A stretch of DNA of 64,000 nucleotides from Auriscalpium vulgare (Eukaryota; Basidiomycota; Agaricomycetes; Russulales; Auriscalpiaceae): contig JAHBBC010000044.1 of the NCBI GenBank assembly GCA_019915015.1, positions 62,001-126,000 of the forward strand, read 5' to 3'. Of this stretch, positions 53,291 through 63,111 are shown in pieces. Each line of letters opens with the position of its first letter. Within the stretch, counting starts at the first letter, position 1. The notes beneath the pieces are model-generated. The model made no database searches, was not told where the DNA came from, and saw only the letters and a list, made by a program, of their open reading frames with translations. The position numbers and the translations under genes were made by a program.

Positions 53291-53444
53291 CCATTAACCC
53301 CAAGTATTATATCTCCAACATATTCAAAAAGGACATAACTACACCAGGCAGTCAGTTGTATGTTGGATGGCCAAGCCCCCCTCCCCCCTAAATGATTAAG
53401 AGTAATTGTACTGCCATGCGTGCATTGGCCCATTAACCCCAAGT
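53291..53444 (-). mobile_element. Short insertion flanked by 15-bp direct repeats
   Basis: CCATTAACCCCAAGT occurs at 53291-53305 and 53430-53444. Between them lie about 124 bp that on the minus strand begin GCCAATGCACGCATGGCAG and include AATTACTCTTAATCATT and a G-rich run, as at 7011-7127. Confidence 0.6.
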
Positions 53445-53462
53445 TCATTCAAAGCACACCAA

Positions 53463-54440
53463 AATGCACTCAGCCCCGTTTAAATTTACATCAAACCACC
53501 AGGCTGGATTTTCAGTTCAGATCACACCGGAATGCACCCAGCCCCTGTTTAAATTCACATCACACCACCGGGCTGGATTTTTAATTCAGATCGCACCAAA
53601 ATACACTCAGCCCTTGTTTTAATTTACATCATGCCACCAGGCTGAATATTTAATTTGAAGCACAACAAATGCACTCAGCCCTCTTGATATTCATATCACA
53701 CCAAACCAGAATGCACTCAGCCCCTGTTTTAATTCATATCACACCACCGGGCTGAATATTTCATTCAGATCACACTGAAATGCACTCAGCCCTGTTTAAA
53801 TTCACATCAGATGACCAGGGTGGATTTTTAATTCAGCTCACACGGAAATGCACTCAGCCCTGTTGAAATCTGCATCACACCACTTGGATGGATTTTTAAT
53901 TGAGATCACAAAAAAATGCACTCAGCCTTGTATAAATTCACATCATGCCACACCAGAACACTCTCAGCCCCTGTATTAATTCACATCATACCACCAGGCT
54001 GGATATTTAATTTGGATCACACCTAAATGCACTCAGCTCCTGTTTTAATCTATATCACACCACCAGGCTGGATTCTTAATCCATATCACCAAAATGCACC
54101 CAGCTCCTATTTTACGTTATATCATACCACATTGCTGGATTTTTAATTTAGGTTATACCAAAATGCACTCAGCCTCTGTTTGGATTTATATCAATTTATA
54201 TCACACCGCAAGGTTGAATATTTGTTTCAGATCACCCTTCAGCCCCTATTTGGATTTATATCATACAACAAGGTTCAATGTTTGATTAATATGCCACTGA
54301 AATGTTCTCAGTCTCAGCGCCTTCCTAGATTTATATTGACTATCTATGTTGACTGTTCAATCAAATTCAAACCGGACTACACTTGGCCCCTGTTTCAATA
54401 TATATTGCACCAGAGCCTCAATTTTTAATTTATATTGTCA
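53463..54440 (+). repeat. ~65-bp tandem repeat array
   Basis: About 14 units of the form CACTCAGCCCCTGTTT, AAATTCACATCACACC, ACCAGGCTGGATTTTTAATT, CAGATCACACCAAAATG. Units diverge towards the right end. No coding potential. Confidence 0.85.
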
Positions 54441-54939
54441 GCCCCGCAGAGAGCAGAGGTGACAATACTGAATTCTTAATTCAAAAGCATAGTCTCAATT
54501 TCATAAAGCAACACCTCACAGTGTGCTCATCCAAATATTATGAAAGCAAGAGATTATGTGACAAGGAATGCACAATCTTGCAACTATTGTTGATATGTTC
54601 ACAATGGCATCACAATAATTTCAACCATGAAAACAGCAAGCGATCTTTTTAGTATTTAAAAACATGAAGATAACAGCCTGAACATTATAAACTAACTCCT
54701 CATGATCTGCTCATTCAAATCTCATGAAACAACCACCATTCGAAAGCTGTTCCTTGTAGCTTTCCAATGGTACAAAGCAATCGCAAATCCAACCTGTTGT
54801 CACGAAGATATAATAGTAGAACTGTTGACTGGGAAAACTCGGGTGTGTGCCCGGGTGAAACCGGGAACTGTACTTTACTTCGGACTCCGACGTCATATTT
54901 TTCTTCTCGAAAGAACTGATTCCAAATATGGAATCAGAA
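54441..54939. other. AT-rich unassigned sequence
   Basis: No gene was recognised. A short inverted repeat (GATTCCAAATATGGAATC) lies at 54918-54935, next to E1 copy 3. Confidence 0.45.
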
Positions 54940-55297
54940 CTCTCATAAAGTCTGGGAGACGCAGTGAAAGATATATGGCAAAATATTTAATCAAAAGACA
55001 AAGAGAAGATAAAATGTATGCAGTTCTAACAGAATATTGCTTGAATTTATTACATACTGTTGCCTAAGTGTACCTTTGACCTACCTAAAAATGGTAAAAA
55101 TCACATAAATAGAGTTGGTACATTGACTTATTATACTGAGGAATTATGATCATTTTACAATGGCAATTGACATATTAACTCTATATATGCTGTATATAAA
55201 GTGATAAACATCTGAAATGAAGGCTATACAACCCTCCTGTAGACTCATGTAATACATGAGAAAATAGAGCTGATTTTTAGGAGTCCAGTGATACCAG
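54940..55297 (+). mobile_element. E1 copy 3, truncated on both sides
   Basis: It matches E1 copy 2 from CTCTCATAAAGTCTGGG to AGGAGTCCAGTGATACCA with few differences and stops before the hairpin. The right break is at 55297. Confidence 0.75.
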
Positions 55298-56355
55298 TGT
55301 AGACCTACGGCCTACGACGCACTCTGCGTTTCGGTATATCACATGCTACGATACGTCTTCTCGCTCGATTCGGACACGCGCTCGCTACGTTACATACACA
55401 GTGCTCGACTCTCTCGCTTCTCTCTCTCTTACTTCCACCCGCTCAGTCTCTCCCTGTATTTCTCGCTCTCTTTATCTCTGCAATCCGACGCTCGGTTCCT
55501 TTCTGTCGCAGCCCGCCTTCCGTCTTAGTGTTATCGCCTCACGGCGGTCTCCACTTTTTTTTTCGAAACCGAACCTGGCGCATACAACCACCTCCCCGCG
55601 TCGCACGCGCTCAACGTCCCACCTCACCGTTGACACCGGACGACGCACTCGCCGTACCACCTCACCCTCCGCCCCGTCCTCGTCACCGTCCAGGACATCG
55701 AACACGCCGTCCCCGCTGCTCTCGTCCATCCCCAGCTCCGCCTCTGCGGACCTCGCGTCTGTCGTCGGTTCGTCCCTTTGGTCCCCAGCGCACGAGACGA
55801 CCGCCCCGCCGCCCTCTCCCATCTCCCCAGACCAGCCGTACCCCGCCACCATCCCGTTACCACCGTCCCCGCCTCCGTCAGACTCGCCATCTGCGCTCGC
55901 GCCGCTGGTCAATTACCCTACGTCACCGTCACCGTCACCCGTCCCCAGTACCGTCCCCCGTCCGTCCTACGACTCAGACTCAGACTCCGACCCCGAACCT
56001 GCCCGCCGGACCACCATGCGCGACACAGACTCCGCACGGTTCGAACAATCCGCGGTCAATCGGCCACCTACGCTCACGCCCGGCAATGTCACGCCGGAGG
56101 CTCTTCGTAGCTGGGAGTATGGCGCTTACGCCTACTTCAAGCACAAGGGTATCGCGCCGGACAAGCAAGTCTCTATGACCGTCGACGGTTTCCAAGACCA
56201 CCGCATCCAGAACTGGATCCGGAAGCAACAGTTGTACTTCGAAGCCCTTCCCTTTGCCGACTTCCTGGAACTCGTACGTCGCCGCTGGCTCCAGGCCGGC
56301 TGGGAGCTGCGGATCTCGAACACCCTGTTGAACGCACACTGTCTGGAAACCTACC
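55298..56355 (+). pseudogene. LTR-retrotransposon leader and gag fragment
   Basis: A TC-rich leader (55400-55480) precedes a long proline/serine-rich stretch (PSPISPDQPYPATIPLPPSP) and then a retrotransposon gag N-terminus: MRDTDSARFEQSAVNRPPTL at 56016, SWEYGAYAYFKHKGIAPDK, IQNWIRKQQLYFEALPFADF, LELVRRRWLQAGWELRI. The frame starts at or before 55401. Gag breaks off near 56345, before the middle of the domain, and no protease or pol follows. Dead fragment of a Gypsy-type element. Confidence 0.6.
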
Positions 56356-56735
56356 CCTCTCTAATTATTTGTCTTACAGGGTCTAACCCTCCCTAAAATG
56401 AAAATGTCAGAATCTGAATCTCAAATTTGGCGTGTGGGTAGGTCCAAGTGGGGAGATCACACACACAAAGAATGAAGCAGATTGGGCTGCAGACCAATGA
56501 GCAATCTCATTTACAAAGTTATCCTTAGATATTAAGGGAAATGTCACACAACAAGTCGCGCGTGACCTACATGTCACCTCTAGTGCCACACCCACTCTCT
56601 ATCGCAATAGCAACCATTCCTGAGTAGCTTGCCAATGAGAACACATAATGAACACATATTTCAAGTCCAATATACCGTGTATTTACATCAAAATGACCAA
56701 ACTAACCATTCCAATTTGAAGTATCAGTTAACAGC
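56356..56735. other. Intergenic sequence downstream of the dioxygenase gene
   Basis: Moderately AT-rich with no recognisable gene. It would contain the 3' UTR of the minus-strand gene. Confidence 0.4.
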
Positions 56736-58532
56736 TTACCTGCCCTCATGCATGGCCTTCAGATCCTCCTGAAGCCCCTCCCTCTTTGAGAAGTACTCCA
56801 CCGATCGCTCCCAACGACCCTCTAGCTCTTCTGCTAGCCGCTTTTTGAGGTCAGGGTCTTCTCGGCCCAGCGTCTCCTCCGTACGCTGACCGTATGCGTG
56901 CCAGCGGACGAGGTCGCCTGAACACCATTGCGTCAATGACTGACGATTTTCACCGGCTTGAATCGGTGTGTTACTGTGTGTGAGGAGGGCGGATGGAAGA
57001 AGAATTGTGGATCCAGGTGGGAATTCGATGATCATTTTTAATTCCCACAGGATGAGGTGCCCTCCCTTTGTGTAGTCGTAGTCTCCGAAAGGCGTTACAG
57101 CACACCACCCCCACGGCACATTTTTCGAGTCGCGGTGGGGGGTGGTCAGCGCCCTGGGGCCAAAATTAAAGGTGGCGACAGGGAACACGCTCCTCGCGAA
57201 AGGCTTCTCAAGCGATGGGTTGCGCTCACGGACGTCTTCCACAACTTGATCAATCTTCCCAAAGATGCGCGGTGCATTCAGTGATGCTGCGCCTAAGAGG
57301 GTATGTCAATTTTCGCTTCATATGTAGAGGAAGGCAGCAGCACGTACTGCTCTGGAATCCTGCCACGCGGTTCAACCCACGGTGCCGCAGAAGACGTGCT
57401 CTCGCCATCTGGTGATCATCACTCCCTTTGTTCACATTGTGTGGCTCCTGCGTCGGCGAGGAAGGACGGTGTCGGATGAGCACTGTGGTTTCTGCTCCAA
57501 GACAATAAGCACGCACCTTTGACCCTCCTCCGAACGTAAAGCCCGCATGCATGACCGGGTATTCGCCGCGTTGATGTTTGAGCTCGCCCGGCTTGAAATC
57601 GGTGATCTCCGCGACCTCGTCATATTCCTGGCTGATACTCTTCACTATATCTGGCCACGACTTGTCGTTCCGCGGGCGGCCCGCCATTTGTAGGAGGATG
57701 CGATCCTCGCAGTCCACAATCGACCGGCTTTCCCTACACATCACGTTTGTCAGGCTCACATCGCACCAACCAAAACTTGTGGCACTTACACTCCGTCCCA
57801 GTGTTTGACCTCGAAGCCATGTTCGGCCACGAGCTCATCAGGAGGGACGAGCTCGTCGCGGTACGCGGCCGCGAGCTCGTCGAGATCAGAAGATCCCGTC
57901 CAGCTACCGCTTGTGACCTGAAAGTCGGCGGCCCTCGTTGGGATTGCATGCGAAATTGATCCGGCGTGAGCTTCGGCCATGAACTGTGTGGGAAGTGGTA
58001 GGCCCGAGGCCGTCACAGGCCGAGCGTAGTCGCGGTCGCCGCGCCGCTTCCGCTTCTTCCTCGCCTTCTGGGGGTGCCCGTCGTTCGCGTCCGAGTCGTC
58101 GCCGCCCCGGTCTTCCCTCAGCGCGTCTTCGCGCCTCTGCTTTTCACGGGCAAGATTTCGCGCCGCAAGTCTGGCATCGTCTTCACGTTGCAATCCGCTC
58201 GCTGCAGCCGACGCAGCGCCTTCTTCCTCTGTTGGGTCGTTGATGCCTTGCGCACCTCGGCGTAGCCTTGAAACGGACTCTGCTATTGCCGCCGCCAGGT
58301 CGAAGTCTGCGGATGAGTACTCCGAGTAGTACGCTTTGCTTGACCGCGTCTGCAGTGGCCGGAACAAGTCAGCCCATCGCCCGGTGCACAGCGGAACGGT
58401 AGCGTACCGTCCGGTTGCCACCCATAGCGTCCTAGCTTCTTGCACTAGCCGCACAGCGCACCAGACCGCGTTCCGGTTAACTGGCCTGCAACGGGCAGTG
58501 GAATGGGACGGGCGGACGCGAGCATGGACCAA
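56736..58532 (-). CDS. TET/JBP-like 2OG-Fe(II) dioxygenase
   Basis: Four exons read in order. Exon 1 has a charged region with a nuclear-localisation-like KARKKRKRRGDRDYAR, ending VKHWDG. Exon 2 has SIVDCEDRILLQMAGRP, AEITDFKPGELKHQRGEYP and FTFGGGSK. Exon 3 is short (EPHNVNKG to RVAGFQS). Exon 4 is the catalytic core: FPVATFNFGPRALTTPHRDS, GWCAVTPFGDYDYTKGGHL, IEFPPGSTILLPSALLTHSN, GENRQSLTQWCSGDLVRWH. HRD and the later THS histidine would bind iron, and GENRQS supplies the 2-oxoglutarate arginine. Introns fit at 57787-57732, about 57517-57452 and 57352-57298. The last stop is at 56738-56736. Such proteins are known from Agaricomycetes, often beside KDZ/Plavaka elements, and are predicted to oxidise 5-methylcytosine; the activity here is inferred. 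The start codon is uncertain. No inactivating lesion is visible. Confidence 0.7.
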
Positions 58533-58889
58533 GCAAACCGAAGCGCACCTCAGAATCTAGATGCGCTGTCCACCCGTCAGCGTTTGCAGCGGTGCGTTTT
58601 GACGGCTTACAGCAAGCTGCCTGTGGAACGGAACGGTCAGACTCGCGCAGCACTCTAGTAACTGAGCGAAACGCACCTAGGAATCCAGTAAAGTTACCCG
58701 CACTTCAGCGTTTGAGACGCGGGCCTTGACGGCTTTGCGGTGGGTTCCCAGCAGCGCGCAAACGCGGCGCAGAAGCAAGCGAGGCTGCGCAGCGCTTGCC
58801 TGGGAAATATCGGCCCTGTTGAAGCTTGTTAGCTGGGTCTGGATTCTTCAAGAGAGAGCTAACTGTGGAGGGGCAGGCGCCGCTCATTC
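58533..58889. other. Unassigned GC-rich sequence
   Basis: No recognised gene. It would hold the promoter of the minus-strand dioxygenase gene, but no clear TATA box was found. Confidence 0.4.
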
Positions 58890-59262
58890 GAGAGGACGCG
58901 TCTGCGGTGAGGTGAAGGGGAATAGAAAAAAAACGCAGCACACGCGTCCAGCGCCGCGCAGGTCGTCGGGACGCGTCTGCGCAGCCAGGAGCCGCCTGGT
59001 TTGGCGTCATACAAGGCTGCGCAGGCACATCTCGACGGTGCGCGCCGTTCCAGACGCGTCGAGATGGCGCGCGCGATGGGAGGAACACGCCGGCTTGGCC
59101 AAAAATAAAGGAACACACGCAAAACGCGCCCGACACCGTGCGCGTTGTCGGGACGCGTCTGTGCAACCCAGAGAAGCCTGGTTTGGCATCATACAAGGCT
59201 GCGCAGACGCGTCCCGACAACGCGTGCAGTGCCAGACGCGTCGGGACGGTGCGCGCGCCGTA
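58890..59262. repeat. ACGCGT-rich duplicated block
   Basis: Two diverged ~180-bp direct units (58940-59095 and 59113-59262) share GGGACGCGTCTG, AGCCTGGTTTGG and CATACAAGGCTGCGCAG. ACGCGT occurs about eight times within 370 bp, several as inverted pairs (GACGCGTC). Frames are open on both strands for this reason; no gene is inferred. Confidence 0.7.
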
Positions 59263-59974
59263 GAAGTCCTCAGAGGCGGGGGAAAATGGGCCTGCAACTC
59301 ACAAAAGACGGTTTATGCACACTTCGGCGGGGTGGGATTGTCCTAGACTCGGTGGTGGGATGGGGAGAGGTCAACTGGTTGTTGAAGAAGCCCGTGCACG
59401 GCGCCTGCGGGGACGGTAACGGTGGCACTGTCACACCGGCTGTCAACCTCCGGCCCGCACTTACTAGCGTGCTACCTAGCGCCAGTCTTGCGACCCCCGG
59501 ACTTGCGCTCATCCACCAGCTACAACACGCGTCACCTCCCCGCGACGTACTCAAGCTAGCCCTCTTTATTATTTCCGTAGTCATCTTCTTGCTTGTCCCA
59601 ATGAATATGTGTTCTATCGTCCCTTTGCGTGCTGCTCACCGCTGTCTGAAGCTGACGGCCTCGGAGTGCCCGACTGATGCATGCCTGACATCCTTGAGAG
59701 CGCCTACCCTAAGCCAACATGCTGCCAGCTGCCAGCCCGACGGCGCTGCACACATGTCTCATCTACAGCTTGTCCGACCATCGCAAAGGAAGCCAATCTA
59801 ATCTTATTGCAGGAGTAACGATGGGTAATGGGGCGCTGAGGCCTACACAAGAACTGCCGGCGCCACGGGGTACTATTAGAGAGTCCAAACTACGGGCTGT
59901 CAAGACGGACCTAGACACAATTGAGCACAGACGATGGCACGCAAGACAACGGCACACTCACGAGCGACGTGCGT
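59263..59974 (+). other. Possible remnant coding sequence, unassigned
   Basis: A plus-strand frame to 59801 contains a hydrophobic segment (LKLALFIISVVIFLLVPM) that could span a membrane. No family or intron structure is recognised, so it is not called as a gene. Confidence 0.25.
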
Positions 59975-60352
59975 TCAGCCTTCGAGCGGCACCTCCACGA
60001 AGCCGTCGGAGGCATTGACAATGTCCGACTCCACAGGCGGGAGGACGGCGGGAGCGCACGGAGCTGGCGACGCGTGCCCTATATGGCGGGTGCGGACGAA
60101 CAGAACCCGCTCCTTTGAGTCCCAGGTTGGTGGGTGAGCTCGGGGGGACGCCGTGGGCGACGGCGCCGGGGTGAGCGGTGGTTGACCTCCAGCGTCGCTT
60201 GCTGTCCCTTCGTATTGGAAGCCAGGGATCGCTACGTCAAGCTCCTGTATGGGCAGTAGAGTCAGCGCGCGAATATACCGTTGGGATTTGATACGCACAT
60301 AACGGCCAGGCGCGCTCAGAGTAACATTGAGGATCACTTGGATGGTCGACAT
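59975..60352 (-). CDS. Hypothetical protein
   Basis: The frame MSTIQVILNVTLSAPGRYVR, IQELDVAIPGFQYEG is followed by a proline/serine-rich middle and a tail EVPLEG. An intron might fall inside the first third (GTGCGT..CAG near 60303-60247). No domain is recognised. A plus-strand frame at 59921-60118 overlaps its 3' part. It lies about 330 bp from the divergent small gene at 60685. Confidence 0.35.
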   Translation of the reverse strand: MSTIQVILNVTLSAPGRYVRIKSQRYIRALTLLPIQELDVAIPGFQYEGTASDAGGQPPLTPAPSPTASPRAHPPTWDSKERVLFVRTRHIGHASPAPCAPAVLPPVESDIVNASDGFVEVPLEG

Positions 60353-60684
60353 GGAGGTTTGGGATAAGAGGTGTAGCGAGCGTGTGCCTGCAGGGCAAAC
60401 GAAAATGAACTATGTCAGCAGCTGAGCTCCGGACTCACAAGTTATCTGGAGACCTGGTAGGCTGCCTCTGTGCATCCGTGCCCCACCAAACGCAGCCGCA
60501 GCGGTGTCCAACAACTTTTGACGGCCGGTAGAGGTGTATTGAGAAGTCGGGTGAGCCGGAGGATCAAGCTAGACCGGGTGAGCGCCACGGGCGCTGCTCT
60601 GACCGATGCCCGCCGGCGCACAGCGTACTACCATATCGGGCATGCCGGCCTCGCTCGCCCTCTGCGCCTTGTTCAACAACAACC

Positions 60685-61166
60685 ATGCCCACTGGCTTCG
60701 CCTTCTATGTCACCCTGCCCCCTTCTACGCGCTTTGTGAGTGACTGTACTATGGCAAACCATTAGTACTGTGCGTTGACGTGTCGCGCCCGGCCAGATCG
60801 TGAGGCTCGTCGTCGCGCCGAACGGCGTTGTATCGTTTGCAACGCCGGGCCCTCCCGTGGAAGAAGTTGACGGACACGGAGTGCCCCCATTCAAGCCCTA
60901 CCCTCCTCTGCGCTCTATGAAGGTTGCCCTTGCCTCGATCCAGGCCCGGGACATCAACAGAATCATCGCCTACGTCCCGCGCGCGGCTGGTACAAACCCG
61001 ACGGCCCATGCCACCTGCACCGTCAAGTTGACCGTGGCCATCTGTACGGATGAGGCCGGAGAGGCGACGCTGTGTGTGGAGGACGAAGGGGTTGTTGAGG
61101 CAGACCAGTGAGTACCATCCATCGATCACATCTCCCACCCGTGTATTCATTTGCCGCAGTGCGTAG
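60685..61166 (+). CDS. Small unknown protein, three exons
   Basis: Exon 1 encodes MPTGFAFYVTLPPSTRF (60685-60735). A GTGAGT..CCAG intron (60736-60793) keeps the frame. Exon 2 reads VRLVVAPNGVVSFATPGPPV, EEVDGHGVPPFKPYPPLRSM, KVALASIQARDINRIIAYVP and CTVKLTVAICTDEAGEATLC. A second GTGAGT..GCAG intron (about 61107-61159) leads to a stop at 61164-61166; without splicing it would stop at 61111. Length is about 122 residues. No signal peptide or domain is recognised. Clean splicing and lack of stops make it one of the better candidate host genes. Confidence 0.5.
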
Positions 61167-61339
61167 CCAACATGGATGCGGCCTTAAATTTGGAGGCGAG
61201 ATGGCCGCCCCTGCTGCAGCATTGCAGGATCCTGGCACCGGCGGCGCGCTGTCATAGTTTAGTTGTTTCATGTATGTTCTACTTCCGGCCTGCATCAATT
61301 CATGCATTCCCTCGTCCCGTCGGTGTGGGCAGTGTACTC
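61167..61339. other. Intergenic sequence
   Basis: No feature is seen between the small gene and the Plavaka fragment. Confidence 0.4.
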
Positions 61340-62199
61340 TTAGTATATTGTGATGTAGGTATGTCTATCTACGAAGGATGAGACATAGAATGTATCACAG
61401 TAATCAAGAACATTGGATGACGACCAGTGACGCGGCGCCGAGGGACCAAACCGAGGGAATAGATGTACACTCCGTCGTATATCTCCCACCGGGATCACCG
61501 CCGATTTCCTCGCACCGCCCGTCGAGTACACGCGTTTTACACGGTAAAGGAGATGGTCCGGTTCTGCTGTGCGCGTGAAAGGAGTGAACCACTCTATGAA
61601 CGCTAGATGTTTTGGACCGTCGTATTGCGGAGGGAAGACGGCAGCGTGAGCTTTGATTGGGAGACTGAAGATGGCGCGGACTTGTGCAACGCGATAGCCT
61701 GCTCGCAAAAGAACGTGTCAGTCGCTGCGTGTGTGCTTTCAAAGGGCGACATACCTTGAACACCCTGCCCTTCGTCGCCTGTGCCCGTGTCCACCAAAAC
61801 TGTATCAAACCTGCCTGGCACGGCGCGGCCCCGGGTGCCCATGTACGAAGGTCGAGCGTGTGCGGCATCGCGAGTCTCTGGTGCGCTGTCCACATCTTGA
61901 GGGTCGGGCAGCCAGAACTTGATGTTGTTGTAGGTCGCGACGGTGCGAAAGGGAAGCTTGAGACCCTTGGCAAGATTGGCGATCTGGACGCTGGAATGGC
62001 GAGGGTTCCGCGCTGCCAGGATATAGCAGGCAAGCGCGTGCTCAAAGCCTTCGGCGCCGTGACGGTACTCGAGCTGCGCGAAGGTGACGGACTTGTCAGA
62101 GGGATTCCGAGCGATGTGAATACGTGGCCTGAGAGCGACAGGGGCCGGAGGAGCAGCCAGCAGGCCCGGCGTGTTGTTGAGCCACCATTCGACGAATTT
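61340..62199 (-). pseudogene. Plavaka transposase, C-terminal fragment
   Basis: On the minus strand from 62199: KFVEWWLNN, FAQLEYRHGAEGFEHALACY, KGLKLPFRTVATYNNIKFWL, HARPSYMGTRGRAVPGRFDT, an intron (about 61748-61693), then GYRVAQVRAIFSLPIKAHAA, HLAFIEWFTPFTRTAEPDHL and a stop at 61340. It parallels 24610-25469 of the larger copy including the intron position. The frame is intact but the first three quarters are gone, cut exactly where an LTR begins. Confidence 0.78.
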
Positions 62200-63062
62200 T
62201 GAATGCCGAAGGACCTGCTCGCGGTGATGGGACCCGCAGCGCTACAGGCACCGATACGGACCAATCACACCGCTACACCAAGACACACACCCCCGAGACG
62301 CCCCACTGGCGTCGCGGCACCGGCACGACCACGGGACAGCACAACGCGAGCGAGCGTCTGGAGAGGAGACGGAGAGCCCGAGGTAGGGAGTCGGAACGGT
62401 CGGGCGCGGAACTTGGTAGGACGCGTGGGAAGAGCTGACGAAGCAGCGGTATATAGACGCGATTCGACTTGTTGTAGACACACTTTTGGACCTTGGGCCT
62501 ACACCCGAGACTACACCTTTCATTCCTGCTTCACAGAGAGCATCGCACGACGCGACACCGCCAGACCAGCCCGACACGATGCCTTAAACCAGGACGCCGT
62601 AGCGACATCCGGGTCGCGCCACCTTTGCGATACCACGGGCTATGCTGCCCCGACTCAACCACAGACTGGAGTGATACAGTGTGGTAGGTTTTATGACTGA
62701 CGTTTATGTTCTAGGATAGCGACTCGGACGGTACAAGCGCGGGGACACAGGTCGGACGGTCGGACGGCAAGGGCGACTCCGCAACTGGGACGGGCCGGCG
62801 GCGACAGATGGGAGGGTCGCACCGAATAGTGTGAGAGGAGACGCAACGTGCGACGGTCGGACGGGAGCGGAGAGAGAGAGAGAGAGGGAGAGGGCCGCAG
62901 GACGAGGGCAGGACCCGCGGGGTCCTGGGTGGTTTGTTCGGGGCACGGTCGCGATCTTGGGTTTCTTCCTCCGACCCACTACCTCTTGGGCCAGCGGTTG
63001 GCTGCTCGCTCCCTCCATTTCTATCGACGTTCCCGGGGCCTCCCCCAGGGTTCATCTCATCA
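62200..63062 (+). mobile_element. 5' LTR of a Gypsy-type retrotransposon
   Basis: It begins TGAATGCCGAAGGACC at the point where the Plavaka frame is cut and ends TTCATCTCATCA immediately before a primer-binding-site-like sequence. A TATA-like TATATAG lies at 62449-62455 and a GA microsatellite at 62867-62890. The last 155 bp recur alone at 18204-18359. The right LTR is outside the window. Confidence 0.6.
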
Positions 63063-63066
63063 TTTG

Positions 63067-63084
63067 TGGAGCCCACCGCGAGGG
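63067..63084 (+). other. Putative primer-binding site
   Basis: TGGAGCCCACCGCGAGG starts 4 bases after the LTR end. The initial TGG would pair with a tRNA CCA end. The matching tRNA was not identified. Confidence 0.45.
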
Positions 63085-63111
63085 GGCTAGTGTCAACCGC
63101 TCAGCAACCCG

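Noticed and set aside
58945..59300. Genes in the ACGCGT-rich block
   Set aside because: Open frames on both strands come from the duplicated GC-rich repeat and carry no domain.
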